Shown here: piece after piece, positions 27,088-38,424 of the stretch
How positions within the stretch are numbered: the stretch's first letter is position 1
Layout: each line of letters opens with the position of its first letter
Origin: Sarcocystis neurona
Lineage: Eukaryota; Apicomplexa; Conoidasida; Eucoccidiorida; Sarcocystidae
NCBI GenBank assembly: GCA_000727475.1
Contig: KL647289.1
Location: 506,475-570,474 of the forward strand
Length of the DNA: 64,000 nt
Reading direction: 5' to 3'
Notes under the pieces: model-generated
The model's input: only the letters and a program-made list of their open reading frames with translations
Databases searched by the model: none
Told to the model about the DNA's origin: nothing
Made by a program: the position numbers and the translations under genes

Positions 27088-28111
27088 CGAATGTGTATTT
27101 CCACGTGTTGTGCGTGTTTTCCTTCTATTCTGTGATTTGTTCTGCGCAGTACGTAAAGTTCTCTTGCTACAGTGGATCCCGTGCAGAGTAGTTAGGCCGC
27201 CAAAAGCACACGCTTCTCTTCCTACGGAGACGCAGCTGGTGTTGCTGGTGGTGCACCTCGGTGGTCACTTGTGGTGACGATGTGGATCCAGTGTAGCAGC
27301 TGCTGCAGCTGCTGGAAGAAGAGATCATCCTTCGTTGTTGGTGCTGCTGTTGTGTTGTTATCTGCAGCCGCTCTGGAAAAGGGTGCTCCTGCTGCTGCTG
27401 TTGCTCAAGCCACTCGAGCTGTTGCTGCTGCTGAGGCTCTTGCTGCTGCGTGTGCTCATGAGGCGAAACTGCTGCTGCTGATACTCCAAAAGCAGCTGCA
27501 CCTACTGAAGCGTCTGACGTCTTTCGTGTACGCCTCGCGCACGGACAGGAGAACACAAGCATCTGCGACGATGAGAATCACTGCGGTTGGTTGTGAGTGC
27601 ATCATCGGATGGACGTTGCCGCTGCTGGAAGCGCAAGTGCTGCCGTTATTGCGGTGTCTCGCTCGCTCGGGTCAGCTACAGCAGTAAAATTATGCTGCAG
27701 AGGAGCTTCTTCGTTGCAGGCGGCCACCGCAGGTTGTCAAAGGCAGAGACACACAGACAAAGAAGGAGAAGAAGCACATCTGGCAGACTGAAATACGCTC
27801 CTGGTGCCACCATTATCAACAGCAGCAGGTGCAGCACTACCAGCAACACTGGCTAGCTCAGAAATACTATCAGGACCCTCTCCCTCTAATTGTGTATGTA
27901 TGTATGTACACACACACGCACAATCGTAAATACGCATGAGTGTCGGAGTACCAACACAGTTGGGGAGGAAAAGATATATGAGAGGAGAAAGACGAGAAGG
28001 AACAGAGGGAGGAAAGCCGGAAAAGACGCTCATGAAGTTCACAAGACGAACACGCAAGAGAGGTCAGAAAATGAAAAGCAGCCGTGTTGAGGACACGTAA
28101 CCGCAGGCGGA

Positions 28112-28654
28112 TTGCCACCTTCTGAACCAGGCAGAGAGATACAAAAGTGGAACGTATCTAGGGAGGAGCAGCAGAAGGCGCAGGACGAGAGGCAGCAGCA
28201 GACGCAGGACCACCGCAGATCGTATGAACCGCAGCAGGAAGCGAACCAAGCAGCAGCAACAGCAGCAGCAGAGCGAAGGAGGAGTGGCGTGGCGCACCAC
28301 CAGAATAAACTTCCCTACTTCTTAGCCGGAGTACCAGTGGCTCCCGTCGCGGCAGCAGACGCAGCAGCAGCGGACAGCAGACATCATGTGCGGAAACAAT
28401 ACCAGACGCAGCAGCAAGGCGCAGCAGCTAGACAACTAGACAGTGTCTTAGTAGCAGTAGCAGTGGCCGCGGCGTACGCAGCAGCAGCAATAGCAGGAGC
28501 TCGAGGAATAGCAGCATTTGAAGAAGTCCCAGCAGCGGGTGCACTAACAACCTTCTCGACGGAAGCGCCTTCCGCAGCAGCAGCAGCACTAGCCACGACA
28601 GCAGCAACAGCACAAGCAGCAGCAGCAGTAGAAGAGTTCCAAAGGCAGGTCTGA
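28112..28654 (+). CDS. Candidate Gln/Ala-rich exon
   Basis: A 180-codon open frame. The first half is polar and Gln/Arg/Glu-rich (SREEQQKAQDERQQQ); the second half is Ala/Val-rich. A phase-0 donor-like site AGGCAG|GTCTGA lies at the frame's end. I do not recognise a family. It could be an exon of the same gene as the frames at 28732 and 31961, or repeat-driven noise. Confidence 0.25.
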   Translation: MPPSEPGREIQKWNVSREEQQKAQDERQQQTQDHRRSYEPQQEANQAAATAAAERRRSGVAHHQNKLPYFLAGVPVAPVAAADAAAADSRHHVRKQYQTQQQGAAARQLDSVLVAVAVAAAYAAAAIAGARGIAAFEEVPAAGALTTFSTEAPSAAAAALATTAATAQAAAAVEEFQRQV

Positions 28655-28731
28655 CACTGCGATTCAGAAAAGCAGAACATTCCCCAGCGCATGACTAAAA
28701 ACAAAGACAAAGTAAACAGAGATCCTGCGCT

Positions 28732-31272
28732 ATGATAATGGTGCTGCAGGAGAAGAAAGAGTGTGACGATTTAGAAAGGATACATCGTGATTTACCTGGT
28801 CCAGATCGCAGCCGGAGCAGCATGAAAGGAGGAGGAGGAGGAGAGCGAGCAGCAGCAGCAGCAGCTACGACTGCTTCTTCTCCTTTGGCAGGCCGCGCAG
28901 CAGAATTGATAGCAGATTCCACAGTGGCTTGTTCTACGGCAGCATCTCCTCAGACCCCCGCTTCACAAGCAACAACTCCACATTCGAACAGAGCAGCAGG
29001 AAGAGCAACAGCCGCCGCAGGGTACGCGAACCCTTTTGCAGCAGCTGCGCTAAAACGAGCAGCAGCGGCATCTTCCTGCGCAGCGTATCCTACGGAAGAA
29101 GCGTTAAGTGTTTCCCTTGCAGCGGCGTTTACAAAGGCAGCGCTTCCTTCATCGAGGAACAAAGCAGGAGCTGCAGCGGCAGTTTTTAGAACAGAAGGAA
29201 TATCTGCAACAGCTGCACGCCAACCAGCAGCAGTAGCAGCAGGAAGAGACCAGTCAGCAGCAGCCGGGCGAGCGACTCCATCGGCAGCGGTACGGTCCAG
29301 CCGAGGAGGAGGAGCAGCGGCAGCAGCAGCAAGAGATTTGGACGCTTGTGCAGCAGCACACTTCTTTTCTGCAGCACCGAAAGCAGCAGCGAAAAATTAC
29401 TCATCTTTAGCAGCGTCAGAGGCAGCAACTCGAAGAGCAGAAACGCCAGCAACAGCAGAAACGTCTCGACCAGCAGGGAGACGGGTGCGTCCTGCAGCAG
29501 CAGCAGCAGCAGACGCTGCAGCAGGGAGAAACCAGCGGAGCGCCGCGGCTGAGACGACTCCTGGAGCAGAGAGCGCCGCCAACAGCAAACTACACCAACA
29601 CAACAGCAGCTACAACGCCAAGAGCAGCAGTAGCAACACCCGTGGCAGCAATAGCAGTAGCAGCAGCAAGAACAGCGGCAGCAGGAACAGCAGGAGCAAG
29701 GACCCCGGCGGCAAGAACAGCAGTAGGGACAGGAAGAGAAGGGGAAGGGGCAAGACAGGGCTGCACTTCGGAGAGGAACAGAGCTCTGCAGAGATCAGAA
29801 AAAGGAAGCAAAAAGAAGCACACGAAGAGAAGAAGAGGATGGGAAACCGCATGCGAGGCGTTTCGGATCATATGACTGCAGAGAAAGATTTGGTGGAAAA
29901 GCATGGGGAAGCAGCAAGACAGAAGGAGAAGACGAGAAGCAACAGCAGCAGCAGCAGCAAAGAAGCAGCGTTCCTTCTTTCACAGACGAGACGCAGCAAC
30001 AGCTACGCGGACAGTCGTGTGGCCAGCTGCAGTATCAGCATTACGAAAGGCAGCAGCGGCAGCAAAACAGGAAGCACTGCAAAGAGCAGCAGCGCGCCCA
30101 AGAGCAGCAGCACGCCCAAGGGAAGCATCACGCTCAAGAGCAGCAGCACGCCCAAGAGCAGCAGCACGCCCAAGAGCAGCAGCACGTCCAACAGCAGCAG
30201 CGCGTCCAAGAGCAGCATCAACGGCAAAGTCTACCGTCGGAGCAGCAATAGCACAAGTAGTAACAGCAACAGCAAGAAGAGCAGCAACGGAGATGGCGGC
30301 GCGTACCGAGTGGTGAAGGCAAAGAGGAGGGAGAGTAATGGCAACAGCAACGAGGTTGCAGCGGTAGTGATGCCAGCGCGAGAACATGGAGCTGCTGCTA
30401 CTGCTCCGGGAGTGAAATGTTCACTGGCATTCACGTCCCAAGCGCGCACGCCCCAGCAGACATCTGCTGCTGGACCTCCCGCTGCTGTTGGAGCTGTCGC
30501 CACTGCTGGTGCTGACGCTGCTGCTGGTGCTGCCGCTGTTGTTGGTGTTGCTGCTGCCGATGGTGGCGCTGCTGCCGGTACTGGTGCTGCTAGAACGGCT
30601 GCTGCAGGGGGAAGGAGTTCCACCGGTGCAAGGGGAAGAGCTGCAGCTTCAAGGAAACGTCAGAACGAGAAAAACTGTCCCGACGGCAGTACGGTGGGGA
30701 GCGCCAAAGCAGCAGCTTTCCAATGTGGCGGGCTTTCATCCGCCAGGAGAAAAAGTAGAGAAGAGCGAGCAGCATCCGCAGCAGAGGAAGCAAACAGTAG
30801 TAGCGGTGCCCCTGCAGCGGCAGAGATGCTACACCACAGCAGCGGCAGACGCGGGCGGAGCAGCAGCAGCAGCAGCGGGAGGAGAGAGAGCAGCAGCGGA
30901 GAACGGCACAGCAGCACAAACAGTCCGACACGACAGAGGAAGAGGAGGATCAGCAGCAGCAGCCGCGGGGACCGAGGAAGACGCAGTGGCGGCATGAATA
31001 GCGAGGATAAAAGCAGCAGCAGCGAAGGAGCCAGGGAACGGCAGCAAAGCAGCAGCAACAGGGGCAGAGGAAGCGGCAGCGGGAGAAGAGGAAGCAAACA
31101 GAAGAGCAGCAGGAGGAGGAGCAGCAGCAGCAGCGGCGGAAGAGGAAGCAGCAGCGGCGGAAGAGGAAGCAGCAGCGACGAAGGCAACAGCGACGCAGAA
31201 AGCATCAGCAGCGGCAGCATCGACTTCGGAACTCGGACGCAGCCATCACGACACCGCAAAGCGGGAAGGTAA
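28732..31272 (+). CDS. Candidate Ala/Ser-rich low-complexity protein or exon
   Basis: The longest open frame in the window, 846 codons. It changes from Ala-rich (residues 30-280) to Ser-rich (290-510), back to Ala/Gly (530-640), then Ser/Arg (650-846). The drift between Ala and Ser with no domain suggests the frame is open because of the repeat. The other plus frames look as protein-like in places: a Gln frame at about 29200-29560 and 29950-30245, and a complex non-repetitive stretch at 30610-30780 in the frame of the 30488-30997 frame. The end AG|GTAAAA at 31268 could be a donor with the phase needed to join the acceptor at 32064 (AG plus A gives Arg). Coding is possible; the correct frame is unresolved. 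Confidence 0.3.
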   Translation: MIMVLQEKKECDDLERIHRDLPGPDRSRSSMKGGGGGERAAAAAATTASSPLAGRAAELIADSTVACSTAASPQTPASQATTPHSNRAAGRATAAAGYANPFAAAALKRAAAASSCAAYPTEEALSVSLAAAFTKAALPSSRNKAGAAAAVFRTEGISATAARQPAAVAAGRDQSAAAGRATPSAAVRSSRGGGAAAAAARDLDACAAAHFFSAAPKAAAKNYSSLAASEAATRRAETPATAETSRPAGRRVRPAAAAAADAAAGRNQRSAAAETTPGAESAANSKLHQHNSSYNAKSSSSNTRGSNSSSSSKNSGSRNSRSKDPGGKNSSRDRKRRGRGKTGLHFGEEQSSAEIRKRKQKEAHEEKKRMGNRMRGVSDHMTAEKDLVEKHGEAARQKEKTRSNSSSSSKEAAFLLSQTRRSNSYADSRVASCSISITKGSSGSKTGSTAKSSSAPKSSSTPKGSITLKSSSTPKSSSTPKSSSTSNSSSASKSSINGKVYRRSSNSTSSNSNSKKSSNGDGGAYRVVKAKRRESNGNSNEVAAVVMPAREHGAAATAPGVKCSLAFTSQARTPQQTSAAGPPAAVGAVATAGADAAAGAAAVVGVAAADGGAAAGTGAARTAAAGGRSSTGARGRAAASRKRQNEKNCPDGSTVGSAKAAAFQCGGLSSARRKSREERAASAAEEANSSSGAPAAAEMLHHSSGRRGRSSSSSSGRRESSSGERHSSTNSPTRQRKRRISSSSRGDRGRRSGGMNSEDKSSSSEGARERQQSSSNRGRGSGSGRRGSKQKSSRRRSSSSSGGRGSSSGGRGSSSDEGNSDAESISSGSIDFGTRTQPSRHRKAGR

Positions 31273-31289
31273 AAAAACAAGGAACTCTT

Positions 31290-31960
31290 TCCTTGGATAA
31301 CTCTCTCTGTTCAAACCTCTACACGCGTATATCCTTGTCTTCGAAACTTCTGAAAAATGTGTGTATTTCTTTGTTTGTAGGGGAATACGTGCGTCCATAT
31401 ATATGTGATGACACCACACGTACATATGTTTATATGTATGGGAGCATTTGTATTTGTGTGTATCTATTCGTGTATACCGGCGAATATCTTTACGTCTCCT
31501 ATATACAAATGTGTCTACGTATGTGTGTGAGACAGTACGCATACGTGTTTGTACATATATTGACGTGTAAGTCTGCCAGTATATGTAAAGGTTCATATAT
31601 ATATGTGGATGTGGCTATTTATGTGCGTACAAATATATTCGTGTACATATATATATATATATATATATGTATCGTGAATACGTTTATGTGTGGTGAACTA
31701 TATGTGCAGGTGTGTAGTCATATATATATATGTATATATAGATAATACATATATATATATATACAGGAGACATGTTGATAGAGACGTATATGTTAACGTT
31801 CTTACGTGTGTAGAATACGCATGGTAAGTCTGCCAATATATTTATGAATTTACGTGTATATACATATGCGTATCTAGCTGGCTCTGTGTGTATATTCGTA
31901 TATGTATGTATGTGTGACTAGGTTGACCAACAAATAGATAGATCTCTAGGGAGACCGCTA
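31290..31960. other. TA/TG-rich spacer, possibly an intron
   Basis: TATG and TA microsatellites, including a clean TA run at about 31646-31668. No coding candidate. It would be intronic if the frames on either side belong to one gene. Confidence 0.5.
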
Positions 31961-33055
31961 TTGGCGTATGTGTGTGAACACTTGTGTATGTGTGGTACGT
32001 GTGAACAAGTGAATAAGAGAGAGCGCTTGCTTCTTTGCTTGCGGCTGCTGCTGATTTTTCGTAGATATTTGCATCTGCTGGAACAGGAGAGGAAGAGGAA
32101 CAAAAAGAACAGCGCGGGTACGCAGCAACAGCAAGTTCGGAGAGATTCGCTCGAGATTCTGCTGGCTGCTGCTGCTGCAGGCGGCCGGGGGGGAGGGCGT
32201 AGAGGAGGCGGAGGAGTGGCAGCAGGAGATGCGTCTAGTGAAGAAGACGAAGATTGGCTGCCGCAGAATATCTTCGGCTTTCATAGCGCGCGTCGTCTTC
32301 TCAAACGCAAACACAGCGACACCAGCTCGGAAGAAGAAGAAGAGGAAGAGGAAGAAGAAGAAGAAGAGGACGAATTTCGAGGAAAAGGAGAAGAAGATCG
32401 GGAGGAAGAAAGAAGAAAAAGAAGAGAGGACGCGCAGACGTGGCGTGGGAAGGCGCAACGGCCGGTTGGTGGAAGAAAAAAGGACAGGAGTTTGCAGAAG
32501 AACAAATCACCTTGTGACGCAAGAGAAGAGAAAAGCGAGCAGCACCGGAACAGTCGCAGCAGACCAGCGGCACGACGCAAGCAGCAGCAGCAGCGCAAGC
32601 AGAGGGAAGATGAGCAGCACGAGCAGCAGCAGCGACAGCAACCGAGGGACAAGGAGCAGCAGAAGCGGAGGGGAGAACAGCGACAGAAGCGGAGGGGAGA
32701 GCAGCACGAAAAGCAGAAGGAAGGGCCGCAGGAGAAGGAGAAGCAAGAGGAGAAGAAGCAGCGGATATGGAGGACCAAGCGGCAGGAGTCGAAGAGGTAT
32801 CACGGCGTGGGACAGGAGATGCGGCGGCAGCAGCAACAGCAGCAGCAGAAAAGTCAGAAGAAGAAGAGTGTAGAGAAGCTGGAAAAGGGGGAGCTGGAGG
32901 CCGAGCAATTCGACGAGGGGAGGAGCAGCAGCAGAGGTCCACGAAACAACACGAAAAGTGTTTCTGAGAGTCTGGCACATGGCAACAGCAGATCTTCCGT
33001 AAAAAGGACGCGAGGCAATTTGAAGAGAAGTACAGAGGGAGAGCGTCGGAAGTAA
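31961..33055 (+). CDS. Highly charged low-complexity protein, probable C-terminal exon
   Basis: Open to TAA at 33053-33055. The first about 34 codons are TG-rich and unlike the rest, and a good acceptor (GATTTTTCGTAG) ends at 32064, so I take 32065 as the exon start. After it come a charged helix (YLHLLEQERKRNKK), DSLEILL plus an Ala/Gly run, an acidic SSEEDEDW motif, the only complex stretch (LPQNIFGFHSARRLLKRKHS), a 14-residue Glu run, then about 200 residues rich in Lys, Arg, Glu and Gln. The composition suggests a nuclear or RNA-associated protein, but that is a guess. I do not recognise the family. Upstream exons may lie in 28112-31268. Confidence 0.45.
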   Translation: MAYVCEHLCMCGTCEQVNKRERLLLCLRLLLIFRRYLHLLEQERKRNKKNSAGTQQQQVRRDSLEILLAAAAAGGRGGGRRGGGGVAAGDASSEEDEDWLPQNIFGFHSARRLLKRKHSDTSSEEEEEEEEEEEEEDEFRGKGEEDREEERRKRREDAQTWRGKAQRPVGGRKKDRSLQKNKSPCDAREEKSEQHRNSRSRPAARRKQQQQRKQREDEQHEQQQRQQPRDKEQQKRRGEQRQKRRGEQHEKQKEGPQEKEKQEEKKQRIWRTKRQESKRYHGVGQEMRRQQQQQQQKSQKKKSVEKLEKGELEAEQFDEGRSSSRGPRNNTKSVSESLAHGNSRSSVKRTRGNLKRSTEGERRK

Positions 33056-36000
33056 CGTTGGTGAAGAAATAAAAAAAAACGCACGGCGGCGGCAACAAAA
33101 AAGAGAATACCCCCTCAATTGTGAAGTTGCTGGCGATAAGAAACTACATTAAATCTTTGTAGCGCTGATTCTCTCCTAAAATATAACAAAAACGTGTCAA
33201 CACGCCAGTGTGTATACATATTTATTTATACACCTGTGTACATATATATATATATATATACATGTAAGCATGTGTGTGAGCAGGCATAAATATATCCATC
33301 TGTTACGTGTATGCGCCCACACGTACGTACACATATATGTACAAATTTAGATGAAGAGGAATGCAAGCCGATTTGTTTACCAGGAGGACGAAAGACGTAC
33401 GTAAATACGAATGAGCCTTAGTCTCAGAGACACACAAACACACACCCAGACGCCTATATAAATGTACACACGTGTGTACGTTTGTACGTACGTATGTATA
33501 CACATATGTGTAAGTACATGTCTATACATATGTCTATGTATTGTCGCTCTTCACATCGAGCACCAGCTCTTCGCGACATACAAAGACGCGTGCAACCCCG
33601 TCGGTAAACGATATGCGGGTGTAAAAGAGCAGAACATATTTTTTTTGAATTGCTCACTCACGCTCAGATGGATCAATCTGTACAATTTCCGTCTGCGGTG
33701 AATGATACTTCATTCGTCAGTTGTTGCAACGAAGGTAATGAAAATGAACTCCGTCGTTGCCTGGCGGGACAGAGCAAGGGCGCGCGCGTCGTGATGTTTT
33801 TTCTCAGACGGTGCCGTACAGATGGATGAGTTTTTCCTCACGAGAAAAACAGCGTGTTTTTCTGTGTGATGCCGTATATGCAGTCTTGAACAGTTTCCCA
33901 CGCACAAAAGTAAGAGCCAGTGCTACGTGAGATCAGAGCCGTGGTTCTCACTCCATCCACACACGGAAGAAAAGTGCGATTTGTCTATCCCCTCCGTCCC
34001 CACCTCATTCACCAGTAGAATATGTTTTGTCATGTTGGTCATCTTTTCCCCGCTTTCAGCGTTACGGCCTGCAGGCACACGACCGCTTCAAGTGTCGCGA
34101 ACCAAGATAAAATGACACCCTCAACACAAGGTTTAACTTTTCTTTTTTCATGCGTGACCACCCACGAGACCGTGCGTCAGTCCAAAGATGCGGATGCGGC
34201 AGCAGCACATCATAAAAGGCCTGTGCGCTCAAAATGCAATTTTTTTCTTTGATTTGCTTAAACGGCCCCTCTGCTTATGATTTAAACTGATACGTGTCCC
34301 GTGGATGCTTGTTTGACGGCGGCGCAAAAACGTGTAGCAGCATCCTACCCATGTCGTTTTCGTGTTTACAGACTGTCCCTCATCATTGCGGCTGGAGTTC
34401 CGCCACCTGCCCACAACCTTTGAGATATTTTCAACCAACTTATTTCTTTTCTGACAAGATACAGAGGCGCTAACGATGAAGTACAGCTGATTGTACAGTG
34501 TACACTCTAGTTCTATGGAACTGAATTTTATCTCCTTCTCTGAACACATACATGATTTTGCCAGCTGCATTCCACCGCGAAGTGCTACTAACCTCAGACA
34601 ACTGTTACACTACTGTGACTTTATCGGGGCCATTAATTTATCATAGAGGTTGTTACGCAGACAAGGTGGAAAATGCGTTTCGGTAAGTAGAAGGGCATAG
34701 AACCCACAGTAGTAGACACATAGAAAAAAAGTAATGTCAGCGACTTGCTCAAGATGAAGGGCTACGATTGGTGAACTATTAATTGGCTGCAAACGTGTAG
34801 CTTCCGGTGGGCAGTGCGGCTTTGCAGAAATTTTCGTATTCGGTAAGGAACACTAAGTGATACGTTGAATGAGTCAGTGACGATCTGCATGGTATGGAGT
34901 GACAGTTGTACCCGTACGCGGGAAACGTGCGCCTCGGCGTCTGAATAAAAAAGGTGGACGTGGTACATTATTGGCTCGCTAATTTGCGGGTGTACCTCTC
35001 CTGAAGCTAGTAGCGCGTGACAAGCAATCGAATTCAGTCCCCGTTGTGCTACGCGTGGATGAAATATGAATTCCCTCGGCATACTCAAGTTTTACAGATA
35101 AGCGTGCGTTGAACAAGATATCTTTTCCCAGGACGGTGGCTTCTAGATTTTCGGCAGACGACTTCACTTTTGTTTTCATAAAGAGGAGAAATATCACCAC
35201 TTTTGCCTGCCCGTAAGATTAGGACAGTGTTTAGCAGCATCACGTTAAGAAGAATTCAAGGCGAGGCTCACGGTGGTGGTGCAACGAGGCCGCTTGTGCA
35301 ACGTGGGTGCGTGCAGGAAATTTAAGCGGGACAACGGGAAATAGTAACAACACACATCCACAAGGAGCTCAAACACAGCAGACTGGTGACGCCGAAACAC
35401 GGAAGAAGTGGAAACGAGGGAGAGAATGGAAAGCTCAAGAAACGTTTGAGTGGATTTTAACAGAGAACTTTGGAAGAATGTGAGTTTCGTGAATGTTAAC
35501 TCGAACCTGAGAACATGTTTGCGATTGGACGCTAAAGTGCAAGATCCTACCAGCTAGACTCATCACGCTGGAGAAAGTAGCGTCCGAGTTCCTGCAGAGT
35601 AGGGATCTTGGCAACAACTAGGACGGTGTAGCACTTGAAGCGCACGGATGAAAATTCACTTGTAAACTGAAAGAACAGACGGCAACACACCCCGAATGCG
35701 AGTTTAGGTGCCACAGAAGAAAGACTAAATCAAGGCGGTTGCCTCTTTCCACGCACAAATTTTTGCGGGAATTCTCTCCATATCGTTTGCAGTCTTCTCA
35801 GCCAATTTGTGTAGGTGACCACACATTCTTGCGAAATCGAGAGTAGCCATGTAAAGCGGAAAAGCGCGACTTCCCAAGGTGATGCGTGGGAGACACAACT
35901 TTCTTCGGAACTCGAAATCGCTGGAAGGCAGTGATTTCCCAACCGTCAGGCAGATCAAATCTTCAAGTGGACATCAAAATGGCAGCCGATGTTTTTCAGG

Positions 36001-37692
36001 TGCTGCAGGAGCTATGGGCCGCGCATCTAGCGAGACTCAGGAGTTGCAGAAGTGTTGGGGACTACGCAGAATACGCAGAAGCTACTTGTGTGTTGTTTAG
36101 CGGCTATACCGTGGATCTCTATCTGTGAAACTGCAGCAACGCGGAGAGAGCATATAGTAGCCGGCGTAGCGAGGAAACGGTTTGTTACTTGTGAATCACG
36201 TAAGCCGCATCAAAAGAGTCAAAATTCAACATTTCCACTGGTGCCTACGTTTCAGACACACGGCACGCCGGACCGGTTGTGCGGCAAAGATACAACGCTA
36301 TACTTCCCCACATGAATACACGTATCAATGAATATATATATATATATGTAGACACACACATACACACACGCCAGCAACCGTAGGCATTTGTAGTTGCGTT
36401 TTGGCAATGTGGTGGTTGTAGCACACCTCCCTTGAGGAGCGCAAATATTTTCTTCGATTGTCGAAAGCTGTCGTTGTTCTGCTTGTGTAAGTTGTATCTT
36501 TTTTTAAAAAACGGAGTCAAGCGCACGAACATCTCGTCCCCGTGTTTATCAGACCTCCTTTTCTTTGTTGGCCCTTCGCAGAGAGAGCCCCACTTCCCTC
36601 AGCTGACCCGTTTACGCATAGCTCCACCCACTTGTTGTAATTTCATCTCTCTGCGTCTCCTTCTCTCTTCCCCCACTCTGTACAACTGTATATATCTACA
36701 CGTACATATTTATATACATATATGTACGTAGGTGAACAAATATCTACACATACACACAAACACAGACACAGACACACGGAGACACACACCAATGTTGATG
36801 TGTGTAGGTGTGTATTCATCCATCTATTATATATTTATGTATGCCAGCCGCCGAGAAATGAATACGTTGTCACTTTTTGTTGAAAGCAAGTCTTTGTAAA
36901 CAGGTAGACGAAGGTGCACTTGCGAGACTCTACACGTTTACATCTACGAGTACGCGGCGAAAGAGCTTGTCTACGTCTTTACGTACTTACGTAGAGACGA
37001 AAAGATACAGAAGAAAAAGATACAGAAGAACTTTCTCTGTATATATATATATATATATACATATATATATGTATGTATGTGACATGCACATATATATATA
37101 TATATACAGAGAAACGTATATGCATGAGCGTACGTAGGAAAATCCATGCTGGAAAGGCTTCAACAGAAGAATTACGGACTACCCCTGGGCGATTCACCCT
37201 GGCGATGACTACCTGTAATTGTTTGTATATTCTAACAAAAAAAAAGTAAAACTTTGCAGCTCAGCCCGACTGGGAGGATATACCGGTGAGTTCCTTCTGC
37301 CACAGACATGAGAAAAACACATAAAAGAAATACACCCGTGTGCACATGTGTGGATGCGGCACATGTGAGGCAGCGTTGTTTCGGTAAGAATCCTATTTCT
37401 TTCTCTTCTTCTCTTCTCCTTAATTTTTTCTCTTCCCCTCCTCTTTTTCTTCCCTTCTCCTTTTTTAAAAGGAGACGAGGACGTTTAATCAAGAGCCACC
37501 AGACAAAGACGTGTATCTGTATACTCATCTTTTTTCCGCGACATATATATACACTCACAGACACAAAAAAGATACATTTCCGCAATTTTCTGCTACAATA
37601 TGTATCTCCACCCACACACACAAAGGAGTACACATCTGCGCGTGGTCCAACATATATATATGTATATATGTACACACCCAAACACACATATA

Positions 37693-37880
37693 TATACGAG
37701 TACAGCTCTATCCTTGGACAGACACATATATATGTATATAGTTATTTGCTTCCACGTGTTGTAGGAGCGCAAACATGTATATATACGTATGTGTGTACAC
37801 ACTCACACACGTATACGAGTACAGACTTCCCCTTTGATAAATACGTATATCGTTCTTTGCCTCCACGTGCTGCAGACGGG
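37693..37880. repeat. Imperfect direct repeat, 119-bp spacing
   Basis: TATACGAGTACAG occurs at about 37693 and 37812, followed in both copies by a TTTGCTTCCACGTG-like motif (about 37747 and 37857, the second as TTTGCCTCCACGTG). Confidence 0.7.
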
Positions 37881-38316
37881 CAGACATCAATGCGCGTCAG
37901 GGACCCAGCAGCAGATATTTCTTCTGGCGGGGACAGCAGGAAAGCTATACGCGCCCAAAGAAAAATGACTTTTCTTGTTGTTTATTTGTTTTATCTCGCC
38001 CACACACACCCACGCGAGCAGGGGGGGGAGGCGGAGCCCAGAAAGTTCGACAAAAGACAAAAAACGAGTTGCACCCCTTTTATTCGACTACGTACGGCGT
38101 CACCTGTTCGCCCTAAAAAGGATTCAGAAGCTAAAAAAATGAATATACACAGAGGAACGGCAATCTACGCAGAAACATATTCCCGGAAGTGGATTTCTAC
38201 AAAAATAGAAAATCCATAAGAAATGACCTGTCAATCGAAAGAGACACAAACACACACACACACACTACGTCCACACAGAAGAATCCACACATTTCCAGCA
38301 TATATATACATATGTG

Positions 38317-38424
38317 GAAGTGTATACGCACATATAATATATTGAAGTGTATACGTACATATAATATATGGAAGTGTACACGTACATATAATATATGGAA
38401 GTGTATATGCACATATATATATAT
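38317..38424. repeat. 27-bp minisatellite, four copies
   Basis: Units start at 38317, 38344, 38371 and 38398. The core is GAAGTGTATACGYACATATA followed by ATATATG. Unit length is constant and each unit differs by one to a few bases. Confidence 0.95.

Larger units (their letters stand above)
22030..27170. other. Mostly unique sequence with scattered microsatellites; no supported gene
   Basis: Unique DNA to about 24900, then increasing TATG and TG microsatellites. An 82-codon open frame (24648-24896, plus) and overlapping 70-80-codon frames at 23479-23744 look protein-like but lack family motifs, good splice partners or homopolymer content. The 220-codon frame at 25268-25930 runs through TATG-type DNA and is probably an artefact. 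Confidence 0.5.
27250..33055. repeat. CAG/CTG trinucleotide-repeat block
   Basis: CTG predominates on plus at 27250-27680 and 30470-30610; CAG predominates at 27820-30250 and 30700-33000. Because the unit is three bases, long frames stay open as Gln, Ala or Ser on one strand and Leu, Cys or Ala on the other. From 30105 to 30200 a 15-bp unit (CAGCACGCCCAAGAG and variants) repeats, and all three plus frames are open across it. Individual coding candidates are listed separately. Confidence 0.9.

Noticed and set aside
30488..30997. 169-codon plus-strand frame overlapping the 846-codon frame
   Set aside because: Its first 40 codons are Leu/Val repeats from CTG runs. The stretch 30610-30780 looks protein-like, but there is no independent support, so I mention it only as a competing frame.
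30660..31280. Minus-strand Leu/Pro/Ser-rich frames opposite the CAG block
   Set aside because: Complement of CAG-type repeats. They lack any domain and are typical of repeat shadows.
37308..38219. 303-codon plus-strand open frame
   Set aside because: Much of it is Tyr/Ile/Thr/His repeats from TACACA/TATA microsatellites, and the start lies in unrelated low-complexity DNA.
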